The notes under the pieces: generated by a model
What the model saw: the letters and a program-made list of their open reading frames with translations, nothing else
Told to the model about the DNA's origin: nothing
Databases searched by the model: none
Shown here: positions 17,638 through 26,494 of the stretch, piece after piece
Numbering within the stretch: position 1 is the stretch's first letter
Layout of the letters: every line of letters starts with the position of its first letter
Assembly (NCBI RefSeq): GCF_010820665.1
Contig: NZ_JAAIKC010000005.1
Location: forward strand, 124,001-188,000
Source: Paenibacillus sp. SYP-B3998
GTDB lineage: Bacteria > Bacillota > Bacilli > Paenibacillales > NBRC-103111
Direction of reading: 5' to 3'
DNA: 64,000 nucleotides
Position numbers and translations under genes: made by a program

Positions 17638-19002
17638 ATGAGAAAGCACTTAAAATGGATCCTGCTGCCTACCGCTGGACTCACGCTTCTAGCAGGCTGC
17701 GGCCAAACGGCAGGTACAAGTTCAACGGCTAGTCCTAGTTCGGCTTCCCCCTCTGCTGCTGCAACATCTGCGGCAAGCGCCAAAGCGGCGAGCGAGCCTG
17801 TGGAATTAACCTTTTATTACCCTGTTAACGTCGGCGGTCCAGTCATGAAAGTGATTGACAGCATGACGAACAAGTTCATGGAGTCTCATCCGAACATCAA
17901 GGTGAAGCCTGTCTACACAGGGAACTACGGGGACAATACGATCAAAATTCAGTCTGGCATTCAAGCGAAGCAACCGCCCGATATAGCCGTTATGATGTCG
18001 ACGGAACTGTACTCGATGCTGGATTCCAACGCAATTATCCCGCTGGATGATTTTATTGCGAAAGACCCCAGCATCAACGTGAAAGATTTCTATCCAGCTT
18101 TCGTCGAGGATACGCAAACTGGCGGTAAAACCTATAGCCTGCCGTTCCAACGCAGCACGATTGTTTTGTATTACAACAAGCAAATGTTCAAGGAAGCTGG
18201 ACTCGATCCCGAGAAGCCGCCGAAAACGTGGGATGATCTAATCGACTATGCGAAAAAGCTGAAAAGAGATGGACATGCAGGTCTGGAAATCCCGGGAAAT
18301 GATGATTCCTATTGGATGCTTCAACTCTTTGCGCTGCAGAACCATACCGATCCTAAGGTGAATCTCATGTCCTCTGACGGGAAGAAAGTCTTATTCGACC
18401 AGCCAGAGAATGTGGAAGCTCTACAATTCTGGTTGGATCTGTCCCGCAAGCATAAGGTCATGGCAGAAGGTATTATCGATTGGGCAACGGTGCCGACCGA
18501 TTTCATCCAAGGTAAAACAGCGATGATGGTGCATACGAGCGGTAACCTGACGAATGTAAAAAACAACGCAAAATTTGATTTCGGGGTTGCTTTCCCACCG
18601 ATGAAGAAACAGTTTGGTTCACCGACGGGCGGCGGTAACTTATATATTTTCAAAGATACGGAGCCGAAGAAACAAGCGGCAGCTTGGGAGTTCGCGAAGT
18701 TCATGACAGAACCGGAACAAGCCGCACAATTCAGCGTTGGCACAGGTTACGTCGGTGTGCGTAAATCGGCTTTCGATACAGAGACGATGAAGAAATACGC
18801 AGCGAGCTTTCCGCAAGCGCTTGTCGCTCGCGATCAGCTTGAATATGCTCATGCGGAGCTGTCCACACATAATCATGGCAAGGTATCTACGGCTTTGACG
18901 AACCAGATTCAAGCGGTGTTGGCGGGAACGATTGATCCGGCAGGAGCCTTGAAGAAAGCTCAGGAAGAAGCGGAACGCGCACTAGCTCCTTTCAATAAGT
19001 AA
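17638..19002 (+). CDS. Extracellular solute-binding lipoprotein of a sugar-type ABC importer
   Basis: The 454-residue family 1 binding protein has a lipoprotein signal with lipobox LLAGC (Cys near residue 21), a Ser/Ala/Thr-rich tether to about 55, and then the bilobed domain (DIAVMMSTELYSML, AMMVHTSGNL, EPEQAAQFSVGTGYVGVR). It resembles UgpB/MalE-like proteins. An AAAGGAGAG site precedes the ATG. The upstream 227 bases hold the promoter and no gene. It heads an operon with two permease genes but no ATPase gene; a shared MsmX-type ATPase elsewhere is likely. Confidence 0.92.
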   Translation: MRKHLKWILLPTAGLTLLAGCGQTAGTSSTASPSSASPSAAATSAASAKAASEPVELTFYYPVNVGGPVMKVIDSMTNKFMESHPNIKVKPVYTGNYGDNTIKIQSGIQAKQPPDIAVMMSTELYSMLDSNAIIPLDDFIAKDPSINVKDFYPAFVEDTQTGGKTYSLPFQRSTIVLYYNKQMFKEAGLDPEKPPKTWDDLIDYAKKLKRDGHAGLEIPGNDDSYWMLQLFALQNHTDPKVNLMSSDGKKVLFDQPENVEALQFWLDLSRKHKVMAEGIIDWATVPTDFIQGKTAMMVHTSGNLTNVKNNAKFDFGVAFPPMKKQFGSPTGGGNLYIFKDTEPKKQAAAWEFAKFMTEPEQAAQFSVGTGYVGVRKSAFDTETMKKYAASFPQALVARDQLEYAHAELSTHNHGKVSTALTNQIQAVLAGTIDPAGALKKAQEEAERALAPFNK

Positions 19003-19095
19003 CAACGACTGCTAATGAATGTCATGACCCATCGCTCCTGCGCGAATACCGCATCTGTGGTGGGCATGGCTTTCAAGGAAGGAGAGAATGCCGCT

Positions 19096-19986
19096 ATGAA
19101 TGCGATTTGGGGCGAGAGGATAAAGCGTAATGGCTGGGGCTGGGGCTTGCTGCTCCCTTCACTGCTCATCCTGGGCCTGTTCACCTATTATCCGATCTTG
19201 AAGACCGTATGGCTTAGCCTGTATCAGAAGGATTTGGCGACGCCAGTTCCAGTCTTTAACGGTTTGGGCAACTACGCCGCGATGCTGGAAGATCCCGTGT
19301 TTATCAAAGTGTTTATTAACAATCTCTGGTTTGCCCTTGGTACGGTACCGACTTCGATGGCGCTTGCTTTTATCATGGCATTATTCGCTGATAAGGTTAT
19401 CCGGGGGCGGGGATTCATTCGATTCGCTTATTTCTATCCAAATATGATTCCTATGATTGCTGTAGCTAATATTTGGTTGTTTCTCTATACGCCCAAGTTT
19501 GGCTTGCTGGCCCATCTAGCTTCTTGGTTTAGTCAACGAGAGGTAAGTTTGCTCGGCCAACCGGGGACGGTTATGGGTGCAATGATCGTAATGATCATTT
19601 GGAAGGAAGCGGGCTATTTCATGCTTTTCTATTTAGCCGCTTTGCAGCAAATACCTAAGGATTTATACGAATCTGCCGCTGTGGACGGCGTTAGTAGGAT
19701 GAAAGTGTTGTGGCGCATCACAATTCCGCTCACCATGCCAACCACGCTGTTCGTTGCCGTCGTTGCCGTTACGAATGCCTTCAAGCTGGTCGATCACCTT
19801 TGGATCATGACAAAAGGGGGGCCAGATAACGCCAGCAGTTTGCTTCTTTATTACATCTACGATACCGCGTTTAGTTATTATGACCAAGGAATGGGAGCGG
19901 CGATGACGGTCGTTTTAGTCGTGCTGCTGCTGATCGTATCATCGCTGCAATTTTTCGGGCTGGATCGCAAAATCCATTACGATTAA
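19096..19986 (+). CDS. ABC transporter permease, UgpA/MalF type
   Basis: The 296-residue membrane protein has six hydrophobic segments and the EAA-loop ESAAVDGVSRMKVLWRITIP (about 193-212), which docks the ATPase. The ATG at 19096 follows AAGGAAGGAG; the longer frame from 19015 has no ribosome site and its extra residues look unlike a permease start. It pairs with the next permease. Confidence 0.92.
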   Translation: MNAIWGERIKRNGWGWGLLLPSLLILGLFTYYPILKTVWLSLYQKDLATPVPVFNGLGNYAAMLEDPVFIKVFINNLWFALGTVPTSMALAFIMALFADKVIRGRGFIRFAYFYPNMIPMIAVANIWLFLYTPKFGLLAHLASWFSQREVSLLGQPGTVMGAMIVMIIWKEAGYFMLFYLAALQQIPKDLYESAAVDGVSRMKVLWRITIPLTMPTTLFVAVVAVTNAFKLVDHLWIMTKGGPDNASSLLLYYIYDTAFSYYDQGMGAAMTVVLVVLLLIVSSLQFFGLDRKIHYD

Positions 19987-20038
19987 GAATCGGTTATGGA
20001 TTTTGCGATTTCCCTCGGAAAACGTTAGGAGGAATAGA

Positions 20039-20947
20039 ATGAATCATCAGATCGAGGTGCAGCTTGGGCGCAAGGGAACGCAAAGCCGCCGCAAGCCTGC
20101 GGCATTACGAACACCTACTGCCTCAAATGCAGGCCCAATGATCGCAAAAGCGTTATGGCATACGATTATGTATGCGCTTGGCCTTTTGTGGTTAATTCCT
20201 ATGGCTTGGGTAGCCTGGACAGCTTTTCGTCCCAAAGACGCTGCGTTAGGTTTCCATTGGTCGTGGGATTGGACCTTGGATAATTTTATAACGGTATGGC
20301 ACGCTGCGCCATTCGGACAGTATTATCTGAATACGTTTATCATCACAAGCGGCGTGCTTGGTGTGCAACTGATTAGTTTGACACTAGCCGCTTACGCTTT
20401 TGCTCGCGTTCGGTTTGTCGGACGCGATATCGTATTCATCCTTTTTTTGGTGCAAATTATGGTACCACCAGATGTCCTTATTTTTTCCAATTATCACGTG
20501 CTGAAAGAGATTGGCTTGCTGGATACGAAGCTGGGCATTATGCTGCCTTATTTTGCTTCTTCGTTTGGCATCTTTTTGCTGCGGCAGGCTTTCAAGCAGA
20601 TCCCTTATGAGCTGGAGGAAGCGGCGCGCGTTGAAGGATGCTCTCGGATGGGGACGCTATGGCGGATTTATGTGCCGTTGTCACGGCCAGTTTATGTTTC
20701 CTTCGCTGTTGTTTCGGTCAGCTACCACTGGAATAATTTCTTGTGGCCGCTCATTGTGACGAACTCAGTGAACAATCGCCCGCTTACGGTCGGGTTAGCG
20801 CTTTTCGCCAAATCATCGGAGTCTGGCGGACAGTGGACGGAGGTATGCGCGGCCACATTACTAGTCGTAGCGCCAATTTTCATCGGATTTATGTTGTTTC
20901 AGCGGCAGTTTATCAGCAGTTTCATGCATTCAGGTATTAAGGGCTAG
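20039..20947 (+). CDS. ABC transporter permease, UgpE/MalG type
   Basis: The 302-residue membrane protein has an unusually basic N-terminal tail (about 1-45), then six membrane segments and the EAA-loop EEAARVEGCSRMGTLWRIYVP (about 200-220). The ATG at 20039 follows TTAGGAGGAAT. With the preceding permease and binding protein it forms a carbohydrate or glycerol-phosphate type importer. Confidence 0.92.
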   Translation: MNHQIEVQLGRKGTQSRRKPAALRTPTASNAGPMIAKALWHTIMYALGLLWLIPMAWVAWTAFRPKDAALGFHWSWDWTLDNFITVWHAAPFGQYYLNTFIITSGVLGVQLISLTLAAYAFARVRFVGRDIVFILFLVQIMVPPDVLIFSNYHVLKEIGLLDTKLGIMLPYFASSFGIFLLRQAFKQIPYELEEAARVEGCSRMGTLWRIYVPLSRPVYVSFAVVSVSYHWNNFLWPLIVTNSVNNRPLTVGLALFAKSSESGGQWTEVCAATLLVVAPIFIGFMLFQRQFISSFMHSGIKG

Positions 20948-20967
20948 CAGACAGGAGGCATATTCAG

Positions 20968-21828
20968 ATGAAAATTGCGTTGATTGGAGATCTTCATTAT
21001 CCATCGGTGGTCATTAACCGCCCAGAGGTGCTGAAAGCGCGCGATGCTTTCTTTGAGCATCTGTTAACGGCATTTTTGCAAACGGAAGCGGACTTTCACA
21101 TTTCCATTGGAGATTTGACTAATGTGGGAGAGTTGTCGGAGTTTGCTTATGTGTTTAATAAAGTTCAGAGCTGTGGTGAACGTGTCCGGTTCATTCACGT
21201 CATGGGTAATCATGACACCTACACCAATGCTAAGGCGGAGGTGCTGGCGGCGACAGGACAGGAGCCATACGGCTTGATCGAAGCAGATGAGGCTAACCTC
21301 ATCCTGCTGGATACGGCGCGTGAAACGGTAACGGATTGGAGCGGGTTTATGGAAGACGAGCAGCTGGCATGGCTTGAAAATGCTGTGCGTCAGCATCCCG
21401 ATAAGCCGCTGCTGGTGTTTGCCCATCATCCGATATACGGGACAACAGCTCGTTCACAAGAAACGATGATGTCGCTGCATGAGTCCGTTGATCTGCGGTC
21501 CATTCTGAATCAGCATAACGGAACTGGTTTGTATTTTAACGGCCATAATCATATCAATTCTATTGTTGAAGAGGCGGGCTGGTATTACGTTCAGACGGCG
21601 GCTCCCTTAGATATGCCTGCATTTCGCCTCATCACGATTCAAAATGGGCAGGTTGATGTTGAACTTGTCCAGCTGGAAGACGAGAAAGTAAAGGAATGGG
21701 CGGACATCGTTAGCCGACACATGCCTTTCTATGAACCCTATGCGCCTGCCGCAGGAGATGAGTTCTCCTTGAGCTTGTCCGTTCGGACGAAGCAAGGGTA
21801 TTCGATTGTTGACGAAGCTAGCAGATAG
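20968..21828 (+). CDS. Calcineurin-like metallophosphoesterase
   Basis: The 286-residue cytoplasmic protein shows the full metal-binding set: GDLHY at the N-terminus (7-11), SIGDLT (about 47), GNHDTY (about 83), FAHHPIYG (about 150) and NGHNHIN (about 190). The layout resembles GpdQ/CpdA-type class III phosphodiesterases that act on glycerophosphodiesters or cyclic nucleotides. It is 20 bases behind the UgpE-like permease with ACAGGAGG upstream, so it probably cleaves the imported compound. The substrate is inferred. Confidence 0.88.
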   Translation: MKIALIGDLHYPSVVINRPEVLKARDAFFEHLLTAFLQTEADFHISIGDLTNVGELSEFAYVFNKVQSCGERVRFIHVMGNHDTYTNAKAEVLAATGQEPYGLIEADEANLILLDTARETVTDWSGFMEDEQLAWLENAVRQHPDKPLLVFAHHPIYGTTARSQETMMSLHESVDLRSILNQHNGTGLYFNGHNHINSIVEEAGWYYVQTAAPLDMPAFRLITIQNGQVDVELVQLEDEKVKEWADIVSRHMPFYEPYAPAAGDEFSLSLSVRTKQGYSIVDEASR

Positions 21829-21841
21829 GAGGAATCACGTC

Positions 21842-23041
21842 ATGCAGATTCAACCGCTTCGGCTCGCTATCGTTGGAGGCAATCGGGGCAGCCGCTTGGA
21901 CCAGGTGCTTCAAGTTATGGCCGATCAGATCGAATTGGTGGCAATTTGTGATGTAAATGAAGATTTATTGCAAGCATGGGAGAGCCATTATCCCGGCGTT
22001 AAAACGTATTTGGACTATTGGCGCATGCTGGAGGATGAAAGCATTGAAGCGGTGTATATCGCTAGTCCGATGGCTTTTCATGCGCGGCAATCGATTGAAG
22101 CTTTGCAAGCTGGGAAGCATGTGCTGAGTGAGGTTCTAGCTATTCAGACTTTGGAGGAAGCGTGGGAACTCATAGAGGCTGTGGAAAGATCGGGCCTCTG
22201 CTATATGATGGCCGAAAACTACTGCTTCTCTCGCTCCGTATTGACGATTGGCCATCTGATCGAACAGGGACATATGGGGAAGCTCACCTACATGGAGGGT
22301 GGTTACATCCATGATTGCCGTCACTTGATTGCACAGCCGGACGGTTCGTTAACCTGGCGAGGACAGCTGCATCAGACCTACAATGGCATGAATTATCCAA
22401 CCCATTCATTAGGCCCTCTTGCGCATTGGCTTAACGCGGATAAAGCGGGAGGAGGCGATCGGTTGAAGCAATTGACTGGCTTCGCGTCTCCAGCCAAATC
22501 GCTGCAAAATTACTTCCATGAGCACCATGGAAGCGAGCATCCTGCCGCGCAAAATGGCTACTGGCGGCAAGGCGACTCCTCTGTCGTCGTCATCCAGACA
22601 CAGAACGACGTATTGCTTACCTTACGGGTCGATTGGACGTCTGCGCGACCTCCCAATCCTACGCATTATGTCGTGCAGGGGACGGAAGGCGCTTATCTAT
22701 CAGGCCGCCACGAACAAGAAGCAGACTGGATATGGTTGAATGGTTTATCTCCTAAAGAAGCGGATGGCCAAACAGCTGTGTGGGAGTCTCTTAGCAGTTA
22801 TCAGCCGCGGTTCGATCATCCATTATGGCAGGAATGGGGTCATGAAGCATCCCAATTCAGGCATGGCGGCGGCGACTTCCTCGTTTATGTGGAGTTTGTC
22901 TCTGCTATTCGGGAACAGCGTGCTCCGAAGGTTGATGTTTATGATGCAGTGACTTGGAGCTCCGTATTTGCTTTATCGACGGAATCGGTAGCAGCTGGCG
23001 GTAAGTCCATGTTATTCCCGAATTTCAAGTCGAAGGATTGA
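21842..23041 (+). CDS. Gfo/Idh/MocA-family oxidoreductase lacking the EKP lysine
   Basis: The 399-residue protein has an N-terminal Rossmann fold (LAIVGGNRGSRL, about 8-19; ICDVNEDLL near 38) and a C-terminal alpha/beta substrate domain. The usual EKP motif after HVL reads SEVLA (about 100), so the catalytic lysine is missing at its normal place. The His-containing segment HSLGPLAHWL (about 185) is present. ATG 21842 follows AGGAGG; the longer frame overlaps the previous gene. It is predicted to handle a sugar or inositol derivative with NAD(P), or to be a degenerate member with another activity. Confidence 0.85.
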   Translation: MQIQPLRLAIVGGNRGSRLDQVLQVMADQIELVAICDVNEDLLQAWESHYPGVKTYLDYWRMLEDESIEAVYIASPMAFHARQSIEALQAGKHVLSEVLAIQTLEEAWELIEAVERSGLCYMMAENYCFSRSVLTIGHLIEQGHMGKLTYMEGGYIHDCRHLIAQPDGSLTWRGQLHQTYNGMNYPTHSLGPLAHWLNADKAGGGDRLKQLTGFASPAKSLQNYFHEHHGSEHPAAQNGYWRQGDSSVVVIQTQNDVLLTLRVDWTSARPPNPTHYVVQGTEGAYLSGRHEQEADWIWLNGLSPKEADGQTAVWESLSSYQPRFDHPLWQEWGHEASQFRHGGGDFLVYVEFVSAIREQRAPKVDVYDAVTWSSVFALSTESVAAGGKSMLFPNFKSKD

Positions 23042-23054
23042 GAGGCGTGAACGC

Positions 23055-23579
23055 GTGAACGAATCCTTATCGAAGCTGGTTATGCTTAAGGCAGACTTAG
23101 ATAACCTACCAGATCTTGAGCTTCCGCGGGGGTATAGCCTCCGCCATTTTGAACTAAGTGACACAGCCGTATGGGAACATATCATTCAGCTTTCTTTTCA
23201 AAGAAGTATCGCTTTTCAAGCTAAGATAGGCGGTCTGCCATACTATCAAGCTGAGCGTGTGCTGTTCATTTGCTTTGGGATGCAGCCTGTAGCCACCGCA
23301 ACGGCATGGGAGACGGAGCTGATGCCGGGCAGTCAAGTGGGATATCTGCACATGGTTGGAGCCCTGCCTGAGTTTGCGGGCCGAGGTCTCGGTTATGCCG
23401 CGACGCTCGCAGCGCTGCATCGTATGCAGGCTGAACATAGGACCGAGGCCGTACTGGAAACAGATGATTTCCGGCTTCCTGCGATTCGCGTTTACTGGAA
23501 ACTGGGCTTTCGTCCCCTGTACAGAGATGAAAGCCATGATCACAGATGGGAACATATCCTGAAACTCATTCAGAAGTAA
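23055..23579 (+). CDS. GNAT-family acetyltransferase
   Basis: The 174-residue protein has the GNAT fold with an acetyl-CoA loop near MVGALPEFAGRGLGYAA (about 98-114) and VYWKLGFRPLYRDE at the C-terminus. It starts with GTG at 23055, with AGAGG ten bases upstream, 13 bases after the previous stop. It belongs to the same operon. Its acceptor is unknown. Confidence 0.85.
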   Translation: MNESLSKLVMLKADLDNLPDLELPRGYSLRHFELSDTAVWEHIIQLSFQRSIAFQAKIGGLPYYQAERVLFICFGMQPVATATAWETELMPGSQVGYLHMVGALPEFAGRGLGYAATLAALHRMQAEHRTEAVLETDDFRLPAIRVYWKLGFRPLYRDESHDHRWEHILKLIQK

Positions 23580-23607
23580 TGGATGGGATGTCTGAGTAAA
23601 TAGGGTG

Positions 23608-24432
23608 ATGGATTTGAAGCAACCTGTTTTTTCTAGCGAAGGGCTGGGGTGGGATCATGTTCGCTTCTCCAAATGGCAGAGCGTTCCCCCACATTTGATG
23701 GACGATGAAGTCATAGATACTAATCAAGTTGTAACCATTTATGGCTGCTCCAACGGCTCATCCGGAGGCGGAGATATCCAAATTTGTCCTCATGGTTATC
23801 CATATAGGTACATAAGCCATGGTTTTTCTCTGTTTATCATCGAAATCGTCCCCTCATTTATGGATCAGATTGCTTACGAGTCTGGATTCGGCTTACCAGG
23901 AGCGGTGGAAATCCAATATAAGGTTTGCTTGCAGGACGCTAAGTTATGGCAGCTTGGCACTTGGATGCTGGAAGAGGTTAAAAGTGGGGGGGTCAACAGC
24001 AGTATGTACCGTGAGTCCTTGGCGACGATGACAGTCCTTCATTTACTCCAGTATTATTCTTCAAGCGTTCGTCCAGCCGCGCTCCCTGGTGGGTCTACCT
24101 ATCAGCAAATAGCTGAAGTCATTCAGTATATGCGGGAGAATCTCGATACGGAAATTGCCCTTACCCAATTAGCATCGGTAGCTAATGTGAGCTCGCCCCA
24201 TTTGATTCGTCTCTTTAAAAAGCAAACCGGGTACACCCCCCATCAATATTTTATCCGCATGCGGGTAGAACGCTCCAAAGTTCTTCTGCAATCCGGCAAA
24301 GACAGCTTGAAAGCAATCGCCAGCCTAGCGGGATTCGCTGATCAGGGTCATTTTACGAGACTTTTTAAACGTTTCACGGGCATCACGCCGATGCAGTATG
24401 CGAATGAACTCACGGTTAGGGAGCATTTATGA
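23608..24432 (+). CDS. AraC-family transcriptional regulator
   Basis: The roughly 274-residue protein has an N-terminal region of about 165 residues without a recognised motif and two C-terminal AraC HTH motifs (about 170-270; ASVANVSSPHLIRLFKKQTG and LAGFADQGHFTRLFKRFTG). An in-frame GTG lies 3 bases before the ATG. It ends the ABC-phosphoesterase gene run and is likely a second local regulator. Confidence 0.88.
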   Translation: MDLKQPVFSSEGLGWDHVRFSKWQSVPPHLMDDEVIDTNQVVTIYGCSNGSSGGGDIQICPHGYPYRYISHGFSLFIIEIVPSFMDQIAYESGFGLPGAVEIQYKVCLQDAKLWQLGTWMLEEVKSGGVNSSMYRESLATMTVLHLLQYYSSSVRPAALPGGSTYQQIAEVIQYMRENLDTEIALTQLASVANVSSPHLIRLFKKQTGYTPHQYFIRMRVERSKVLLQSGKDSLKAIASLAGFADQGHFTRLFKRFTGITPMQYANELTVREHL

Positions 24433-24554
24433 AAACTAAACAAAAGAGGATACTTTTGTTCAATGATTTACGCGTTTTGTTCAATAGCAAATGAGCTAAA
24501 AGCCTTACGCTATAGAAGAGTCAGATGAAGCAAAATTCTAAGGAGGAATGAATT

Positions 24555-25415
24555 ATGAAAATGGTTAAGAAACTTTCAATGCTCGCAGTAGGTACAATGT
24601 TGCTAGGTTCCCTAACAGGTGTAGCGTCTGCGGCGCAAGCAACAGATCAGGCTTCGGTTGCTCCTGCAGTTTCTGTTACTGCTTCTACGTGGCACCAGAC
24701 TTCTAGCCAAACTTTTTGGGTGCTTGATGCGCTTGAGCGAGGGCAAGGGGTCACATCAGACGGAAGCGGCTTTATTTTCAACTCCAACTTTGGCTTGTTG
24801 CGCACTAGTGTTGATGGCAAGAGTGTTCAGGCGAGAAATACCGGAGCCATTCCTTCGGAAATCTCTAACCTAGGCGGCAACCACATTGGCGACATTAGTT
24901 ATTACAACGGTAAAATTTACGCTCCTATTGAAGACAGTGAGCATTACGAGCATCCTTTCATCGCTCTCTTTGATGCACAAACACTGAAATATACAGGCAC
25001 GTCCTATGCACTTCCATTAAACCTGCACAAAGGCGGTGTACCTTGGGTAGCTGTCGATGCGCAGCGTGGCCAAGTCTATACAGCACAATGGAGCAATGCC
25101 ACTGTCCTTAATGTGTTCAGTCTTGCTGATATGCAGCTGATTAAGACAGTTCCACTGACACAAAGCATTGATCGTATTCAGGGCGCGGAAATGTATAATG
25201 GTCTCTTGTATGCATCTTCTGACAACAGCACGAAATCCGTCTTAACAATCGATCCCGATACAGGTAACGTGGCGGTTGCGTTTGACCGTAACTTGCCTAG
25301 CGGCACAGAAGCTCAAGGGATTGCCGTGCTTCCAACCGCTAATGGAGCTGCTCTGCACATTCTAGAAGTAGGCTCGAACCGTGTCAGCGTAAACTTTAGA
25401 CATTACGCTCAGTAA
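24555..25415 (+). CDS. Secreted propeller-like protein of unknown function
   Basis: The 286-residue protein starts with a signal peptide (cleavage after ASA near residue 26). The mature part has repeated segments such as GDISYYNGKIYAPIED, PFIALFDAQTLKYTG, PWVAVDAQRGQVYTAQW and MYNGLLYASSDN, which suggests a YncE-like beta-propeller. AAGGAGG precedes the ATG and a strong terminator follows, so it is monocistronic. No enzymatic motif is evident. Confidence 0.75.
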   Translation: MKMVKKLSMLAVGTMLLGSLTGVASAAQATDQASVAPAVSVTASTWHQTSSQTFWVLDALERGQGVTSDGSGFIFNSNFGLLRTSVDGKSVQARNTGAIPSEISNLGGNHIGDISYYNGKIYAPIEDSEHYEHPFIALFDAQTLKYTGTSYALPLNLHKGGVPWVAVDAQRGQVYTAQWSNATVLNVFSLADMQLIKTVPLTQSIDRIQGAEMYNGLLYASSDNSTKSVLTIDPDTGNVAVAFDRNLPSGTEAQGIAVLPTANGAALHILEVGSNRVSVNFRHYAQ

Positions 25416-25472
25416 GCTTTCGGTTCGTAGTTCGTATCTACGGCGCAGCAGCTTAAGATCCTGCCAATAAAG

Positions 25473-25517
25473 GGTTGCCCCATCAGTCATTGTCAATGAC
25501 GAGGGGCACCTTTTTTT
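25473..25517 (+). terminator. Strong intrinsic terminator
   Basis: GGTTGCCCC pairs with GGGGCACC around an inner hairpin GTCATTG/CAATGAC, followed by T7. It lies 58 bases after the secreted protein gene. Confidence 0.85.
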
Positions 25518-25573
25518 GACGCCTAGCGTAGTAAGCTGTTTTGACAGGATGGACGTTGAAGATACAAGGTGCT

Positions 25574-26389
25574 TTAAATTAGCTCATCGAGGAATTTTTT
25601 TACAACTTGATAAAAACCGTTTAGGTTATCAGAATGGACACCGTGACCGCATTCTTCAAAAACTTCAAGTTTTGTGTTTGGTCTTCGTGATACCATAAGT
25701 TCGGCTTGGCTCAAGTCTAATATGAAGCTTTTTTTACCATGAATAAGCAAAATAGGACAAGATGAAGATAGCCAGTCTTCCCACCAAATCCCATTTACGT
25801 TTTGTTGAGAAATTCTCATCCCTTTTAAATCAGAACGAAATCCCCAACCTTCTTCATCCTTAAACACGCTTTCTGAAAAATAATTGATGGCTTTAAGTCC
25901 TGCACGTTCAAGTGATTCTCTCAGTTCCTCTAATGAAGATGAACGTTTGGGGAGCTTCTCAGCAAAGGATAGGTCAGAGTTAATTTCTACACCAACGTCT
26001 TCCACAATAACAGCTTTGACAAATTCAGGGTAGCGAGAGGCAAACTGATAAGCGTTTACTCCGCCTAAAGAATGGCCCAATATAGTTACAGGTTGTCCGC
26101 CCAGCTCTACACGAATAAAGTTAAGAATATCTTTCATGTAGCTTTCTCTTGAGTAATCCGCTTCAGGAGAATGTTCACTCCAACCATGACCACGTTGGTC
26201 TAAACCAATAACTCGCCAATCTTTGAATTTAGACGCTAATTCTGAAAATGTTCTTGCATCATTCATATGTCCATGTAACATGAGTAATACATTTTGACTC
26301 TCTCCACCAAAGTCAAGGTAAGAGAGTCTAATATTACCTGATTTGAAATATTGTCTTGTTGTCAAAAGATTGTCCTGAGAATTAAGCAT
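25574..26389 (-). CDS. Alpha/beta hydrolase
   Basis: The 271-residue protein has the nucleophile elbow GHSLGG (about 107-112), the oxyanion segment LLMLHGHMND (about 36-45), DQRGHGWS (about 73) and a late catalytic His in CGHGVHSD (about 250). It is a soluble esterase/lipase/peptidase-like hydrolase of unknown substrate. GGAGG lies 7 bases before the ATG. It is divergent from a WYL regulator that probably controls it. Confidence 0.87.
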   Translation of the reverse strand: MLNSQDNLLTTRQYFKSGNIRLSYLDFGGESQNVLLMLHGHMNDARTFSELASKFKDWRVIGLDQRGHGWSEHSPEADYSRESYMKDILNFIRVELGGQPVTILGHSLGGVNAYQFASRYPEFVKAVIVEDVGVEINSDLSFAEKLPKRSSSLEELRESLERAGLKAINYFSESVFKDEEGWGFRSDLKGMRISQQNVNGIWWEDWLSSSCPILLIHGKKSFILDLSQAELMVSRRPNTKLEVFEECGHGVHSDNLNGFYQVVKKFLDELI

Positions 26390-26456
26390 GCCATTTCCTC
26401 CGTTTGCTTCTGGATAATATTCAACTTGATTTCATATCAACTATAACAGATAATAG

Positions 26457-26471
26457 TGACAGATATTGTCA
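26457..26471. promoter_or_regulatory. Inverted repeat between the hydrolase and WYL genes
   Basis: TGACA-GATAT-TGTCA lies in the 105-base divergent intergenic region, 24 bases before the ATG of the WYL gene. It is a candidate operator for that regulator, based on symmetry and position. Confidence 0.45.
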
Positions 26472-26494
26472 TAATTAAAAAATGGAGCATAGCC

